Assembly: GCF_022695985.1 (NCBI RefSeq)
Contig: NZ_JAAPBF010000017.1
Location: 1 to 63,997, forward strand
Length of the DNA: 63,997 bases
Direction: 5' to 3'
Source of the DNA: Streptomyces sp. NP-1717
GTDB taxonomy: Bacteria; Actinomycetota; Actinomycetes; Streptomycetales; Streptomycetaceae
Shown: positions 26,511 through 34,778 of the stretch, one piece after another
Numbering within the stretch: the stretch's first letter is position 1
Layout: every line of letters begins with the position of its first letter
Notes under the pieces: generated by a model
Seen by the model: only the letters and a program-made list of their open reading frames with translations
What the model was told of the DNA's origin: nothing
Database searches by the model: none
Position numbers and translations under genes: made by a program

Positions 26511-27533
26511 TCAGGTTCCCCGCGCATGCCTCCCGACCAGCTCACGCAGGACGTCCTCCATGGTCACCAGACCTTCCAGCTTGCCGTCCTCGTCCAGCAC
26601 GGCGGCCAGGTGCGTACGGCTGCGGCGCATCGCCGTCAGCACGTCGTCGAGCGGGGTGTCCGCCCGCACCTGGGCGATCGCCCGCATCCCCGGGACCGGC
26701 AGCGGCTCGTCGCGCGGCATGGCGTCCAGGGCGTCCTTCACATGGAGGTAGCCGAGGATCCGGCGCGACTCGTCCACGACCGGGAAACGGGAGAACCCCG
26801 ACTCGGCCGCCAGCGCCTCCAGTGCGACGGGGGTGATGCCCACCCGAGCCGTCACGACCTGGTCCAGCGGCATGACCACGTCCCGTACGGGCCTGCGTCC
26901 CAGCTCCAGCGCGTCGTGCAGCCGTTCGGCGGCGCGGTCGTCGAGGAGCCCCGCGTCACCGGCGTCGGTGACCATCCGGGACAGCTCGGCGTCGGAGAAC
27001 GTCGCCGACACCTCGTCCCTGGTCTCCACGCGCAGCAGCTTCAGCAGCACGTTGGCGAACGCGTTGACCGTGAAGATCACCGGACGCAGCGCGCGGGACA
27101 GCGCCACCAGCACCGGGCCGAGGATCAGCGCCGTACGCACCGGCTCGGCCAGCGCGATGTTCTTGGGCACCATCTCGCCGAGCAGCATGTGCAGATAGGT
27201 CGCCAGGGCGAGCGCGATGACGAACGAGATCGGGTGCACCACCCCGTGCGGCACACCCACCGCGTCGAAGACGGGCTCCAGCAGATGGGCGATGGCGGGC
27301 TCGGCGACGATGCCGAGCACCAGCGTGCACAGCGTGATGCCGAGCTGGGCGGCGGCGAGCATCGCCGAGACGTGCCGCAGGCCCCACAGGACGCTGCGCG
27401 CGCGCCGGTCGCCCTCCTCGGCGGCGGGCTCGATCTGGCTGCGGCGCACCGAGATCAGGGCGAACTCCGCCCCGACGAAGAACGCGTTGAGGACCAGGGT
27501 CAGCAGTCCGACGAGCAGTTGGATCACGGTCAT
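26511..27533 (-). CDS. CNNM/CorC-type membrane protein with CBS pair (short paralogue)
   Basis: A 340-residue membrane protein of the HlyC/CorC (CNNM) family, linked to Mg2+/Co2+ transport or homeostasis. The N-terminal CNNM domain (about residues 1-190) has three or four helices and conserved FFVGAEFALISVRRSQIE and YLHMLLGEMVPKNIALAE. A tandem CBS module follows (about 205-335: ELGRRPVRDVVMPLDQVV, then LGYLHVKDAL, then EDGKLEGLVTMEDVLRELVG). The C-terminal CorC_HlyC domain found in the upstream paralogue is missing, and the protein ends right after the second CBS motif. The ATG at 27533 overlaps the upstream stop by four bases, so the pair is translationally coupled. Confidence 0.9.
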   Translation of the reverse strand: MTVIQLLVGLLTLVLNAFFVGAEFALISVRRSQIEPAAEEGDRRARSVLWGLRHVSAMLAAAQLGITLCTLVLGIVAEPAIAHLLEPVFDAVGVPHGVVHPISFVIALALATYLHMLLGEMVPKNIALAEPVRTALILGPVLVALSRALRPVIFTVNAFANVLLKLLRVETRDEVSATFSDAELSRMVTDAGDAGLLDDRAAERLHDALELGRRPVRDVVMPLDQVVTARVGITPVALEALAAESGFSRFPVVDESRRILGYLHVKDALDAMPRDEPLPVPGMRAIAQVRADTPLDDVLTAMRRSRTHLAAVLDEDGKLEGLVTMEDVLRELVGRHARGT

Positions 27534-28897
27534 CGTCCCGGCCCCCTGCCGTGGTCGTCGCCCTCTTCGCCCTCGTCGTCCCCGGCGGGTGTCGGCAGGG
27601 GCGCGTGCAGGAGTACGCGGGCGGCGCGCCGTCCGGAGGCGTCGACCACGTCGATACGCCAGCCGCGCAGTTCGACGCGGTCGCCCTCGACGGGGATCCG
27701 CCCCAGTTCGGTGGCGACGAGACCGGCGAGCGTCTCGTACGGCCCTTCGGGCGCCCGCATCCCGATGTCCCACAGCTGGTCGAAGCGCGCGGCGCCGTCG
27801 GCCGACCACAGGTCGCGGCCGTCGGCGTCCTCGCCGGCGCGGGCCAGGTCGGACGTCTCGTGCGGGTCGTGCTCGTCACGTACCTCGCCGACGACCTCCT
27901 CGACGATGTCCTCCAGCGTCACGACGCCCGCCGTACCGCCGTACTCGTCGATCACGACCGCCATGGTCCGGCTGCCGGAGAGCCGGTCCAGCAGGCGGTC
28001 CACGGTCAGCGACTCCGGTACGAGCAGGGGGTCGCGCATCAGCTCGGACACCGCAGTACGCGTCCGCCGCTCGTCGGGGACCGCCAGCACGTCCTTGATG
28101 TGGGCGACGCCCACGACGGTGTCGAGACTGTCGTGGTAGACGGGGAAGCGGGAGAGTCCGGTGGCGCGCGTGGCGTTGGCGACGTCCTCGGCCGTGGCCC
28201 GCACGTCGAGCGCGGTGACCTGGACGCGCGGTGTCATCACGTTCTCGGCGGTCAGCTCCGCGAGGTTGAGGGTCCGTACGAACAGCTCCGCGGTGTCCGC
28301 CTCCAGCGCGCCCTCCTTGGCGGAGTGCCGGGCGAGTGCGACCAGCTCCTGCGGACTGCGTGCCGAGGCCAGTTCCTCGGCGGGCTCCAGGCCCAGCCCC
28401 CGCACCAGACGGTTGGCCGTGTTGTTGAGGTGGCTGATGAACGGCCGGAAGATGGTCGTGAAGACCCGCTGCGGAGTGGCGACGACCTTGGCGACCGACA
28501 GCGGCGTGGAGATGGCCCAGTTCTTGGGCACCAGCTCGCCGACCACCATCAGCACGACGGTCGACAGGGCCGTACCGATGACCAGCGCCAGCGACGAGGC
28601 GACGGACGGCGAGAAGCCGATCGCCTCGACGGGGCCGCGGATGAGCTTCGCCACCGACGGCTCGGCGAGCATACCGACGACCAGGTTGGTCACCGTGATG
28701 CCCAGCTGGGCCCCGGAGAGCTGGAAGGTGAGGCTGCGTACGGCCTTCATGGCGCTGGCCGCGCCACGTTCGTTGTTCTCGACCGCCAGTTCGAGGTCGG
28801 CGCGTTCGACCGTGGTGAGGGAGAACTCGGCGGCGACGAAGGCCCCGCAGGCCAGCGCGAGCAGCACGGCCACCAGGAGCAGGAGCACTTCGGTCAT
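27530..28897 (-). CDS. CNNM/CorC-type membrane protein with CBS and CorC_HlyC domains
   Basis: A 455-residue full-length member of the hemolysin C/CNNM family. Order: CNNM membrane domain (about residues 1-195, with FVAAEFSLTTVERADLELAV and VGELVPKNWAIS), CBS pair (about 215-345, with NVMTPRVQVTALD, GVAHIKDVLAVPDE, and VVIDEYGGTAGVVTLEDIVE), and a C-terminal CorC_HlyC PCMH-like domain (about 360-430). Nucleotide binding by the CBS domains probably gates ion transport. The last 25 residues are an acidic Gly-rich tail. It is the first gene of a two-gene operon with the shorter paralogue; both have retained the conserved GE[ML]VPKN motif. They may work as a heterodimer. Confidence 0.92.
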   Translation of the reverse strand: MTEVLLLLVAVLLALACGAFVAAEFSLTTVERADLELAVENNERGAASAMKAVRSLTFQLSGAQLGITVTNLVVGMLAEPSVAKLIRGPVEAIGFSPSVASSLALVIGTALSTVVLMVVGELVPKNWAISTPLSVAKVVATPQRVFTTIFRPFISHLNNTANRLVRGLGLEPAEELASARSPQELVALARHSAKEGALEADTAELFVRTLNLAELTAENVMTPRVQVTALDVRATAEDVANATRATGLSRFPVYHDSLDTVVGVAHIKDVLAVPDERRTRTAVSELMRDPLLVPESLTVDRLLDRLSGSRTMAVVIDEYGGTAGVVTLEDIVEEVVGEVRDEHDPHETSDLARAGEDADGRDLWSADGAARFDQLWDIGMRAPEGPYETLAGLVATELGRIPVEGDRVELRGWRIDVVDASGRRAARVLLHAPLPTPAGDDEGEEGDDHGRGPGR

Positions 28898-28960
28898 CGG
28901 TTCACCTCCGTCCCATGATCGGTCAGGGGCTGCCGGGCGGCGCGATATCCGCCGCTGTCG

Positions 28961-29002
28961 GAGCCGGAGCCGGAGCCGGAGTCCGAGCCGGAACGGGAAC
29001 GG
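28961..29002. repeat. Hexanucleotide tandem repeat (GAGCCG)n
   Basis: Seven tandem six-base units (GAGCCG x3, GAGTCC, GAGCCG, GAACGG x2) lie in the 248-bp gap between the CNNM operon and the STAS gene. The copy number could vary between strains. I see no gene in this gap. Confidence 0.7.
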
Positions 29003-29145
29003 GCCGGTGCGGGCACGGCGGTACGGGGAAGCTCGCCCATGGGCGGACGGTCACACCTCTCGGTCGTCGGAGCGGGAACCGGGGCGTCGCCCGGGCGAAC
29101 GGCCCGTCGTGGGGCAGGCGCGGCCGCGCCCTTCGCGCACCGGAG

Positions 29146-29544
29146 TCAGGAATGCTCCCCGCCGGGCACCCCGTGCTGCTCGTCCGCGCCGATGTCCTCG
29201 ACGCCGACGGGCGCTTCGGTGAGATGGTCCAGCGTGCCGGTCACGCGCAGGATGCGCTCCAGGGACGCGGACCGCCCGTCGAGGAAGAGCCGCACCCCCG
29301 CCGCGCCGGTGGCCCGGCGCACCGCCAGCAGGATGGCCAGCCCCATGGAGTCGCAGGTCGCCAGCCGGGAGCAGTCCAGCCGCAGCTCCCGCATCCGCGG
29401 GTGCAGGGAGAGCTGCCGCTCGGCCTCCTCCAGCAGGCGCCGTGCGCTGTCGTAGTCCAGATCGCCCGCCACGTCGACACGGACGGTGTGTTCGTCCGTC
29501 GGGGACACGGTCAGCAGCAGGCCGGCGGGCGGGATCGTCGTCAT
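29146..29544 (-). CDS. STAS-domain anti-sigma factor antagonist-like protein
   Basis: A 132-residue STAS protein, third gene of the SpoIIE / B12-sensor / STAS operon. The fold covers about residues 8-112: EHTVRVDVAGDLDYDSARRL, then MRELRLDCSRLATCDSMGLA. In SpoIIAA-type proteins the phosphorylated Ser follows the D-S-x-G/A-L motif; here the motif is CDSMGLAIL, with the serine kept. It would bind an anti-sigma kinase when dephosphorylated and free a sigma factor. The ATG at 29544 overlaps the upstream stop by four bases. The C-terminal tail (about 15 residues, DIGADEQHGVPGGEHS) is acidic and disordered. Confidence 0.85.
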   Translation of the reverse strand: MTTIPPAGLLLTVSPTDEHTVRVDVAGDLDYDSARRLLEEAERQLSLHPRMRELRLDCSRLATCDSMGLAILLAVRRATGAAGVRLFLDGRSASLERILRVTGTLDHLTEAPVGVEDIGADEQHGVPGGEHS

Positions 29545-30668
29545 CGGGACACTCCTGATCCGGATCGTGCGGCGGGAACGTCCGGGTCGTTCAGCGCCTG
29601 GAGGGCGTGGTCGAGCAGGCGGCCGGCCCGGGGGAAGTCCGTCAGCTGTGTGCCGAGGACCTCCAGGGCCGGCGGCAGTGAGGCCGCGGGGACGGAGCGG
29701 GCGGTGAGGATGCCCGCCGTCCATGTCAGGAAGTCGGTGAAGAGCCGGTCGCAGTCCGTGTAGAGCGCCACGGCGAGGAAGTCCACGATGTGGCCGAGGT
29801 CCTCGGCGGTGTGCTGGCGCTGCCGTTCGGTGTACGACCGCATGGCGGGGAACCGTTCCTCCAGCCCCGCGAGGGCGGCCCGTACGAGTCGGCCGCTGTC
29901 GCGGGAGACCATCGTGTACTCCTGGTCCGCGAGATGCGGCAGGTCGTCGATGGGCTGATGGCCGGTGAGGGGGCGGGTCGGGGGTCTGAGGGCCAGCAGG
30001 TCGGCGGCGGCGCGGGCGTCGGGCGCCCAGGCGTCGGCGCCGAGCAGACGGGCGTAGCGACCGTCGGTCCCGAAGGCCGCGCCGCCGGCCAGCACGGGGA
30101 CACCGATCGCCTGGCAGGCGGTGACGGTGGCGTGGGCGGTCGGCAGCCGGGTCGCGAGTGAACTGGAGAGGGCGACGTGGTCGGGGCCCGTACGGTGCAC
30201 ATGGCCGATCAGGTGTGCGGTCGGCACCTGCGCGCCGAGGTAGTCGACGTGCCAGCCGCGCAGCCGCAGCACCTCGGCCAGCAGACGGGCCGGCAGCGCG
30301 TGCCACTCCCCGTCGACGCAGGCGACCGTGACGCGTCCGCGCCGCTTACCCGTAGGCGGCGGCATATGGCGGACGGACAGGGCCGCGATGACCCGGTCGT
30401 TGATGGCGGTCGCCGCGTGCTCGCGCGCCACGCTCATCCGGTTGTCGGCCCACTCCTGGCCGACCCTGCGCTGGACGGCGCCGATCACGTCGAGCAGCAG
30501 GGCCTCGTGATCCGCCCCGGCGTCGTGGGCGTCGAGCACGACACCGTACGCGGCGTGCTCGTCGCCGCACGAGACGGCCTCCCAGAGGTCGTCCGCCGTA
30601 CGACGGAGGGCGGCCCCGTCGAACGGGGCCGGCTGGGTCGGTGTGATCTGCGTGATGGACGGACTCAT
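29541..30668 (-). CDS. Cobalamin-binding sensor protein, CarH-like B12 module without DNA-binding domain
   Basis: A 375-residue protein. Residues about 20-105 form the four-helix B12-cap domain, and W73-x9-E83-H84 is an exact match to the Wx9EH signature of CarH-type adenosylcobalamin photoreceptors. Residues about 110-230 form the Rossmann cobalamin-binding domain; E121-W-H123-A-L-P corresponds to the ExHxxG ligand motif, with H123 as the expected lower axial ligand. A C-terminal all-helical domain (about 240-360) has unknown function and may be a sensory bundle. No MerR HTH is present, so output should be by protein contact. ATGA overlaps on both sides couple it to the SpoIIE phosphatase and the STAS protein, implying input into partner switching. 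Confidence 0.85.
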   Translation of the reverse strand: MSPSITQITPTQPAPFDGAALRRTADDLWEAVSCGDEHAAYGVVLDAHDAGADHEALLLDVIGAVQRRVGQEWADNRMSVAREHAATAINDRVIAALSVRHMPPPTGKRRGRVTVACVDGEWHALPARLLAEVLRLRGWHVDYLGAQVPTAHLIGHVHRTGPDHVALSSSLATRLPTAHATVTACQAIGVPVLAGGAAFGTDGRYARLLGADAWAPDARAAADLLALRPPTRPLTGHQPIDDLPHLADQEYTMVSRDSGRLVRAALAGLEERFPAMRSYTERQRQHTAEDLGHIVDFLAVALYTDCDRLFTDFLTWTAGILTARSVPAASLPPALEVLGTQLTDFPRAGRLLDHALQALNDPDVPAARSGSGVSR

Positions 30669-32353
30669 GCAGTGAACCTGCCCGGTCCGCGTCCACCTAC
30701 CGCACTGAGGTGATTGTTGCGCGGAGCTGTGATCGCGACCACGGCCATGTCGTCGTGCCGCCCGCCCCGCACCCACTGCGAGGCCAGCATCTGGACGTGC
30801 TCCACCACGGCTTCCGCCGGCATCCCCGCGCACTGGGACAGCGCGCCGTGCAGCCGCTCGTCGCCGTAGAGGTCGTCGCCGAGCGGTCCGCCCCTGGCCT
30901 CGGTGATGCCGTCGGTGAACAGCAGACAGGTCTCGCCGGGCGCGAGAGTGGTCTCCACCGTGACGGCCTGCGCCTGCGGCAGCGCGCCCACGAGCGTCCC
31001 GCGGGTGGCCGCCTCCTCCACCTGTCCGTCGCCGCGCACGATCAGTGGCGCCGGATGGCCGGCGCTGGTCAGCCGCAGCCGGACCTTGCCGGCGTGGCGC
31101 ACCGCCGAGGCGAGGACGAGGGTGGCGAAGCGCGTGTGGTGGGAGTTGAGCAGCGCGCCGTTGAGCAGGCTGAGCACGCGCTGGTGGTCCTCGGCCATCG
31201 GAAGGAGGGCGTGGAGGGTGTTGCGGATCTTGCCGGTCAGTACGGCCGCCTCCAGCCCCTTGCCGCACACGTCGCCGAGGATCACCAGGGACTCCTGGCC
31301 CGCGGCATCGGCGGGCGCGGGATGGACGTCGTAGAAGTCGCCGCCCACCCGCTCGCTCTCGGCCGAGGCACGGTAGGCGCCGGCGAACTCCACGCCGGAC
31401 ACCTCACGCAGCACCGGCGGCAGCAGCTCGCGCATCAGCGTCTCCGTGATGGAACTCTGCTCCGCGTAGAGCCGCGCCGCGGAGAGCGCGGCGCCCGCCC
31501 GGGCGGCGAACAGCCGGGCGAACACCTCCTCGCTCTCGGTGAACGCGGGCTCGCCCTCCCGCCGCAGCATGATCAGGGCACCGGCGGGCACACCGTGCCC
31601 GGGCAGCGGGGTCACCACGATCGAACCGACGGGGCCGAACCCCTCGGGAAGCAGCCAGTCGGGCGCGGCGGCGGGGTCGATCCAGCGCGAGGGCACCGGA
31701 GGGAAGCCCTGGAGCGCCTCCGCCAGCCCGGGCACCTGGTCGGAGCCGGTGTGGACGTGGACGTGTACGGGCTCGCCGCCGCGCTCGCAGGAGACCACCG
31801 GCAGCCCGCGGCCGGCGGACGGGGCGACCACCAGCGCGGCGTCGGCGAGATGGCCGGCGGCGAGCCGCGCCGTCGTCTCCGTGCACCGCACGAGATTGAG
31901 CGAGGACAGGAGCGCGTTCGACGCCTCACCCAGGAAGGTGGTACGGGCGCGCTCCAGGCGCAGGGCGCGGCGGGCGAGCCGGTGGTCGGTGTCGTCGACC
32001 AGCCACCACACGACCTCGCCGCTCTCCTCGCGGGTCGGGTGCGCCTCGAAGCTGCGGTCACCGATGTCACCGCGGATGACGGTCACGAGGGGCGCCGCGG
32101 ACTCCAGGGTCGCGGCGATGTCGGATCCGGACCAGACCGCTTCGTCCAGCGAGCCCGCGTCCGTCGGCGTGGGCCCCGTGGGCAGGGTGTGATGGGCGTC
32201 GGCCAGCCAGCCGGGCACCGTGTCGCTCAGGAGTGCTCCGTGCCAGGCGTCCGGGAGCAGCGCCGCCGCGGTGTCGTTGAGGAATCGCACCACACCGTGT
32301 GTGTCCGCGACGAGCACCGGATACGGCGCCGCACGGAGAACGGATCTCCTCAT
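30665..32353 (-). CDS. PAS-GAF-SpoIIE (PP2C) phosphatase
   Basis: A 562-residue RsbU/SpoIIE-type serine phosphatase. An N-terminal PAS-like domain (about residues 1-120; PYPVLVADTHGVVRFLNDTA) is followed by a GAF-like domain (about 145-300). The SpoIIE catalytic domain (about 325-550) has ESERVGGDFYDVHPA, VILGDVCGKGLEAAVLT, LTSAGHPAPLI, LLFTDGITEARGG and GRHDDMAVVAI, giving the metal-binding Asp set. It should dephosphorylate a STAS antagonist and so release a sigma factor. I start at ATG 32353, behind AGGTGG; GTG 32395 would add 14 residues. It is the first gene of an operon with the B12 sensor and STAS protein. Confidence 0.88.
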   Translation of the reverse strand: MRRSVLRAAPYPVLVADTHGVVRFLNDTAAALLPDAWHGALLSDTVPGWLADAHHTLPTGPTPTDAGSLDEAVWSGSDIAATLESAAPLVTVIRGDIGDRSFEAHPTREESGEVVWWLVDDTDHRLARRALRLERARTTFLGEASNALLSSLNLVRCTETTARLAAGHLADAALVVAPSAGRGLPVVSCERGGEPVHVHVHTGSDQVPGLAEALQGFPPVPSRWIDPAAAPDWLLPEGFGPVGSIVVTPLPGHGVPAGALIMLRREGEPAFTESEEVFARLFAARAGAALSAARLYAEQSSITETLMRELLPPVLREVSGVEFAGAYRASAESERVGGDFYDVHPAPADAAGQESLVILGDVCGKGLEAAVLTGKIRNTLHALLPMAEDHQRVLSLLNGALLNSHHTRFATLVLASAVRHAGKVRLRLTSAGHPAPLIVRGDGQVEEAATRGTLVGALPQAQAVTVETTLAPGETCLLFTDGITEARGGPLGDDLYGDERLHGALSQCAGMPAEAVVEHVQMLASQWVRGGRHDDMAVVAITAPRNNHLSAVGGRGPGRFTA

Positions 32354-32625
32354 GCCACCACCTGTATCGGTCGGTTGTTCGGCGGAAGTAGCCACACTCG
32401 TGGGGCCCGCTGCGCGGTCCCCTCACCTTCTTTCGTCTCGACGTCAGAACAGTTGCCCTCGGGTAACCATCCCGCACTCCCAACTCTGAGGCAACCAACC
32501 GTGATCTTCGTAAAACATGCCATCGGATGATAAGCAACGCATTCAAGCTGAAATGTCACTGAGTGGTGGGTGATTGACCACCCTGCGGTTGCGGAGTCGC
32601 CGAGGGGGCATGACAAGCTGATCCG

Positions 32626-32976
32626 GTGTTCGACGAATGCGGGAACGAGGTCACAGGCGCCGTCGAGGGCGATGTCTACATCGTGAAGGCGACGGGGGAC
32701 ATCGACGTCGACAACGCCGCGCGGCTGCGCGAGGCGCTGGCCGCGGCCGCCCGGGCGGGCATGCCCAGGACCGTGGTCGACCTCTCCGGGCTGGTGTTCG
32801 CCGACTCCACGGTGCTGCACGTGCTGCTCGACGCGCAGCGTGAACACCGGTCGGCGGGGCGGCGGTTGGTGGTCGCCGGACCGTTCGGCCCGACGGTCGG
32901 GCGGCTTTTCGACGTCACCGGGACCCTGGGGTTCTTCGTCGTCGCTCCCACCGTCGAGGCCGCGGTGACCTCGTAG
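32626..32976 (+). CDS. STAS-domain anti-sigma factor antagonist
   Basis: A 116-residue single STAS domain of the SpoIIAA/RsbV/BldG type. GDVYIVKATGDIDVDNAARL precedes the core strand MPRTVVDLSGLVFADSTVLH, where the serine in ADSTVL is the expected phosphorylation site. It starts at GTG 32626. CAAGCT ends six bases upstream, possibly a leaderless promoter. It lies upstream of, and codirectional with, an RsbW-like ATPase (77 bp gap), its probable binding partner, and is divergent from the SpoIIE-B12-STAS operon. The 272 bp between ATG 32353 and this gene are comparatively AT-rich but contain no further gene that I can support. Confidence 0.88.
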   Translation: MFDECGNEVTGAVEGDVYIVKATGDIDVDNAARLREALAAAARAGMPRTVVDLSGLVFADSTVLHVLLDAQREHRSAGRRLVVAGPFGPTVGRLFDVTGTLGFFVVAPTVEAAVTS

Positions 32977-33053
32977 GGCTCGATACCGCGGGCGCCACAG
33001 GCCCGCGAAGTCGCCCGCGTGAAGACCGGCCATCGGGGCAGGCGGAAGCTGCG

Positions 33054-33503
33054 GTGAATACGGAACAGCCTGACGACGTGCAAGGCGGGGCCCCGGACGC
33101 GGTGTCCGAGGAGGCCGGGCCTCGGCCGGTGCTGCCCGTGAACGCGGCCGCCGCGCGGGCCCAGGTCATGGACTTGTTGAAGGGCCGGTTCTGCGCGATC
33201 GACGAGTCCACCCATGACGACGTCGTTCTCGCGGACGTGCTGCTCGTCACCTCCGAACTGGTCACCAACGCGTTGCGGCACGGCGGGGGCATCACGGAAT
33301 TCAGCGCCGAGGTGGTCGCGGACGAGCTGCTGCTCGTGGTCGCCGACGCCAGTCCGTGGCCGCCGATCACCGTCGCGCGCGCACCCGGCGAGTTCACCGT
33401 GGGCGGCTACGGCTGGCCGCTCGTCCGCCGGCTGGCCAAGAGCGTCGCGGTCATCGTGACCGGCTCGGGCAAGCGGATCGAAGCGGTGCTCGGCCTCTCC
33501 TGA
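33054..33503 (+). CDS. Anti-sigma factor-type ATP-binding protein (HATPase_c, RsbW-like)
   Basis: A 149-residue GHKL ATPase of the anti-sigma regulatory kinase family (RsbW/SpoIIAB type, HATPase_c_2). The N-box is VLLVTSELVTNALRHGGGIT (Glu and Asn, about residues 63-82), followed by LLLVVADASPWPP (G1 region) and FTVGGYGWPLVRRLAKSVAV (G2 region). It would phosphorylate the STAS antagonist or bind a sigma factor. The N-terminal 30 residues are disordered. The start is GTG 33054 with a weak GGCGGAAG. Adjacent STAS and SpoIIE genes complete a partner-switching set; no sigma factor gene is in the window. Confidence 0.85.
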   Translation: MNTEQPDDVQGGAPDAVSEEAGPRPVLPVNAAAARAQVMDLLKGRFCAIDESTHDDVVLADVLLVTSELVTNALRHGGGITEFSAEVVADELLLVVADASPWPPITVARAPGEFTVGGYGWPLVRRLAKSVAVIVTGSGKRIEAVLGLS

Positions 33504-33586
33504 CGCCGGGGCGCCCCATTGCCCGGCGCGGGCGTCGTGGACCGGCCCACTTGCCGACGCTAGCGTCCGCGCGCTAGCTTGTTGGG

Positions 33587-33853
33587 GTGGCGAAGACCCA
33601 GCTGAACGTACGCGTGGACGAGACCACCGCGGAGGCCGCCCGGCGGCAGGCGGGGCGGCGCGGGATGAGCGTGAACCGCTACATCGAGGAGCTCGTGAAG
33701 CAGGACGCGGGTGAAATCGGGAAGACCTTCGTCGAGTCCGCCGCCGACTTCATGAAGCAGTACGAGTCGGTGTTCACGGAGGAGTTCGACGCGGAGAGCG
33801 CCACCACGGAACGCTCCACGCGGCGGGGCACGGGGCGCGAGGGCTCACGCTGA
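33587..33853 (+). CDS. Ribbon-helix-helix protein (antitoxin-like)
   Basis: An 88-residue protein. An N-terminal ribbon-helix-helix domain (about residues 1-45: KTQLNVRVDETTAEAARRQA, then GRRGMSVNRYIEELVKQDAG) resembles Arc/HicB-type antitoxins, and the C-terminus is an acidic then basic tail suited to partner binding. The promoter is clear: TTGCCG (33551-33556), 18 bp, then TAGCTT (33575-33580), six bases before GTG 33587, so the mRNA is probably leaderless. A Doc-like gene lies 900 bp downstream on the same strand beyond a PP2C gene; the RHH and Doc-like products may be a separated toxin-antitoxin pair. Confidence 0.75.
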   Translation: MAKTQLNVRVDETTAEAARRQAGRRGMSVNRYIEELVKQDAGEIGKTFVESAADFMKQYESVFTEEFDAESATTERSTRRGTGREGSR

Positions 33854-33887
33854 GGCCGGATCCCCGTCCGGTCGGGATTCGTGGCCG

Positions 33888-34778
33888 ATGACCGGGACAC
33901 CCGAACCACCCGGCTGCACCGTGTGCGGCGGGACCGTCGCCCCCGACGGCCACTGCTGGGACTGCGGCGAGCCACAGCCCGCCTACCGCGCGCACATCGA
34001 GACCACCCTCGCGGCCGGCGCCGCCGGTGTCAGCGACCGCGGCAAACACCGCGGCGTCAACGCGGACGCCATGACACTGACCGCGGCCGACGCCTGGACG
34101 ATCGGCGTCGTGTGCGACGGAGTGTCCATGTCGCCCCGCGCGGACCGGGCCGCCCGCGTCGCGGCCGACGTCGGCGCCGCCCGTCTGGGAGCGGGACTGC
34201 GGGAGGGCGCGCTGCCGGAGACCGTCCTCGTGGAAGCCGCCGCCCGCGCGGGCCGCGCCGTCGGTGCCCTGGCCGCCTCGGTGGACCAGGCCCCGGCCTG
34301 TACGTACGTCGCGGGCATCGCCGGCCCCGAGGGCATCTGGTGCGCTTGGATCGGCGACAGCCGCGCGTACTGGCTCCCGGACGACGGGACCTGCCTGGCG
34401 CTGACCGAGGACCACTCCGGCCGGCACGACGCCCTCACCGCCTGGCTGGGCGCCGACGCGGACGAACCGGTCGCGAGCGTCCGCGGCCACCGCCCGCGGG
34501 GACCGGGCCGACTGCTGCTGTGCACCGACGGATTGACGCGTCATCTGCCCGAGGCCGAGGGGCTGCGCGCCGTACTCGACCGGCGCGGGCACTCGACACC
34601 GGTCGGCCACGGCCTGCTTGAGGACGCGCGGGTGCTGGTCGGATACGCGATGGACGCGGGCGGGCAGGACAACATCACCGCACTGCTCATCCGTGTCGGG
34701 GATACTGATCATCGGGAACTCCCCGCATCCGCCCCCTACCGAGACAGCTGCCACCATGGAAAACGCCGATTCTTCTGA
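33888..34778 (+). CDS. PP2C-type Ser/Thr phosphatase with N-terminal zinc ribbon
   Basis: A 296-residue PPM/PP2C phosphatase. A small zinc ribbon at the N-terminus has C-x2-C and C-x2-C pairs (CTVCGG and CWDCGE, about residues 10-27). The catalytic domain (about 45-270) shows DRGKHRGVNADAMTL, VVCDGVSMS, WIGDSRAYWL, LLCTDGLTRHL and GGQDNITALLI, matching the PstP-type motif set. The R-x-x-N-x-D motif is kept. The Asp of DGxG is in CDGVS, where the Gly is replaced. It has no transmembrane segment. The C-terminal 20 residues overlap the next gene by 23 bp in another frame. It would dephosphorylate Ser/Thr kinase substrates. Confidence 0.85.
   Translation: MTGTPEPPGCTVCGGTVAPDGHCWDCGEPQPAYRAHIETTLAAGAAGVSDRGKHRGVNADAMTLTAADAWTIGVVCDGVSMSPRADRAARVAADVGAARLGAGLREGALPETVLVEAAARAGRAVGALAASVDQAPACTYVAGIAGPEGIWCAWIGDSRAYWLPDDGTCLALTEDHSGRHDALTAWLGADADEPVASVRGHRPRGPGRLLLCTDGLTRHLPEAEGLRAVLDRRGHSTPVGHGLLEDARVLVGYAMDAGGQDNITALLIRVGDTDHRELPASAPYRDSCHHGKRRFF

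Noticed and set aside
28898..29145. A gene in the tandem-repeat gap after the CNNM operon
   Set aside because: Open frames here are repetitive (Gly/Ala or Arg/Ser runs) and lack a ribosome-binding site.
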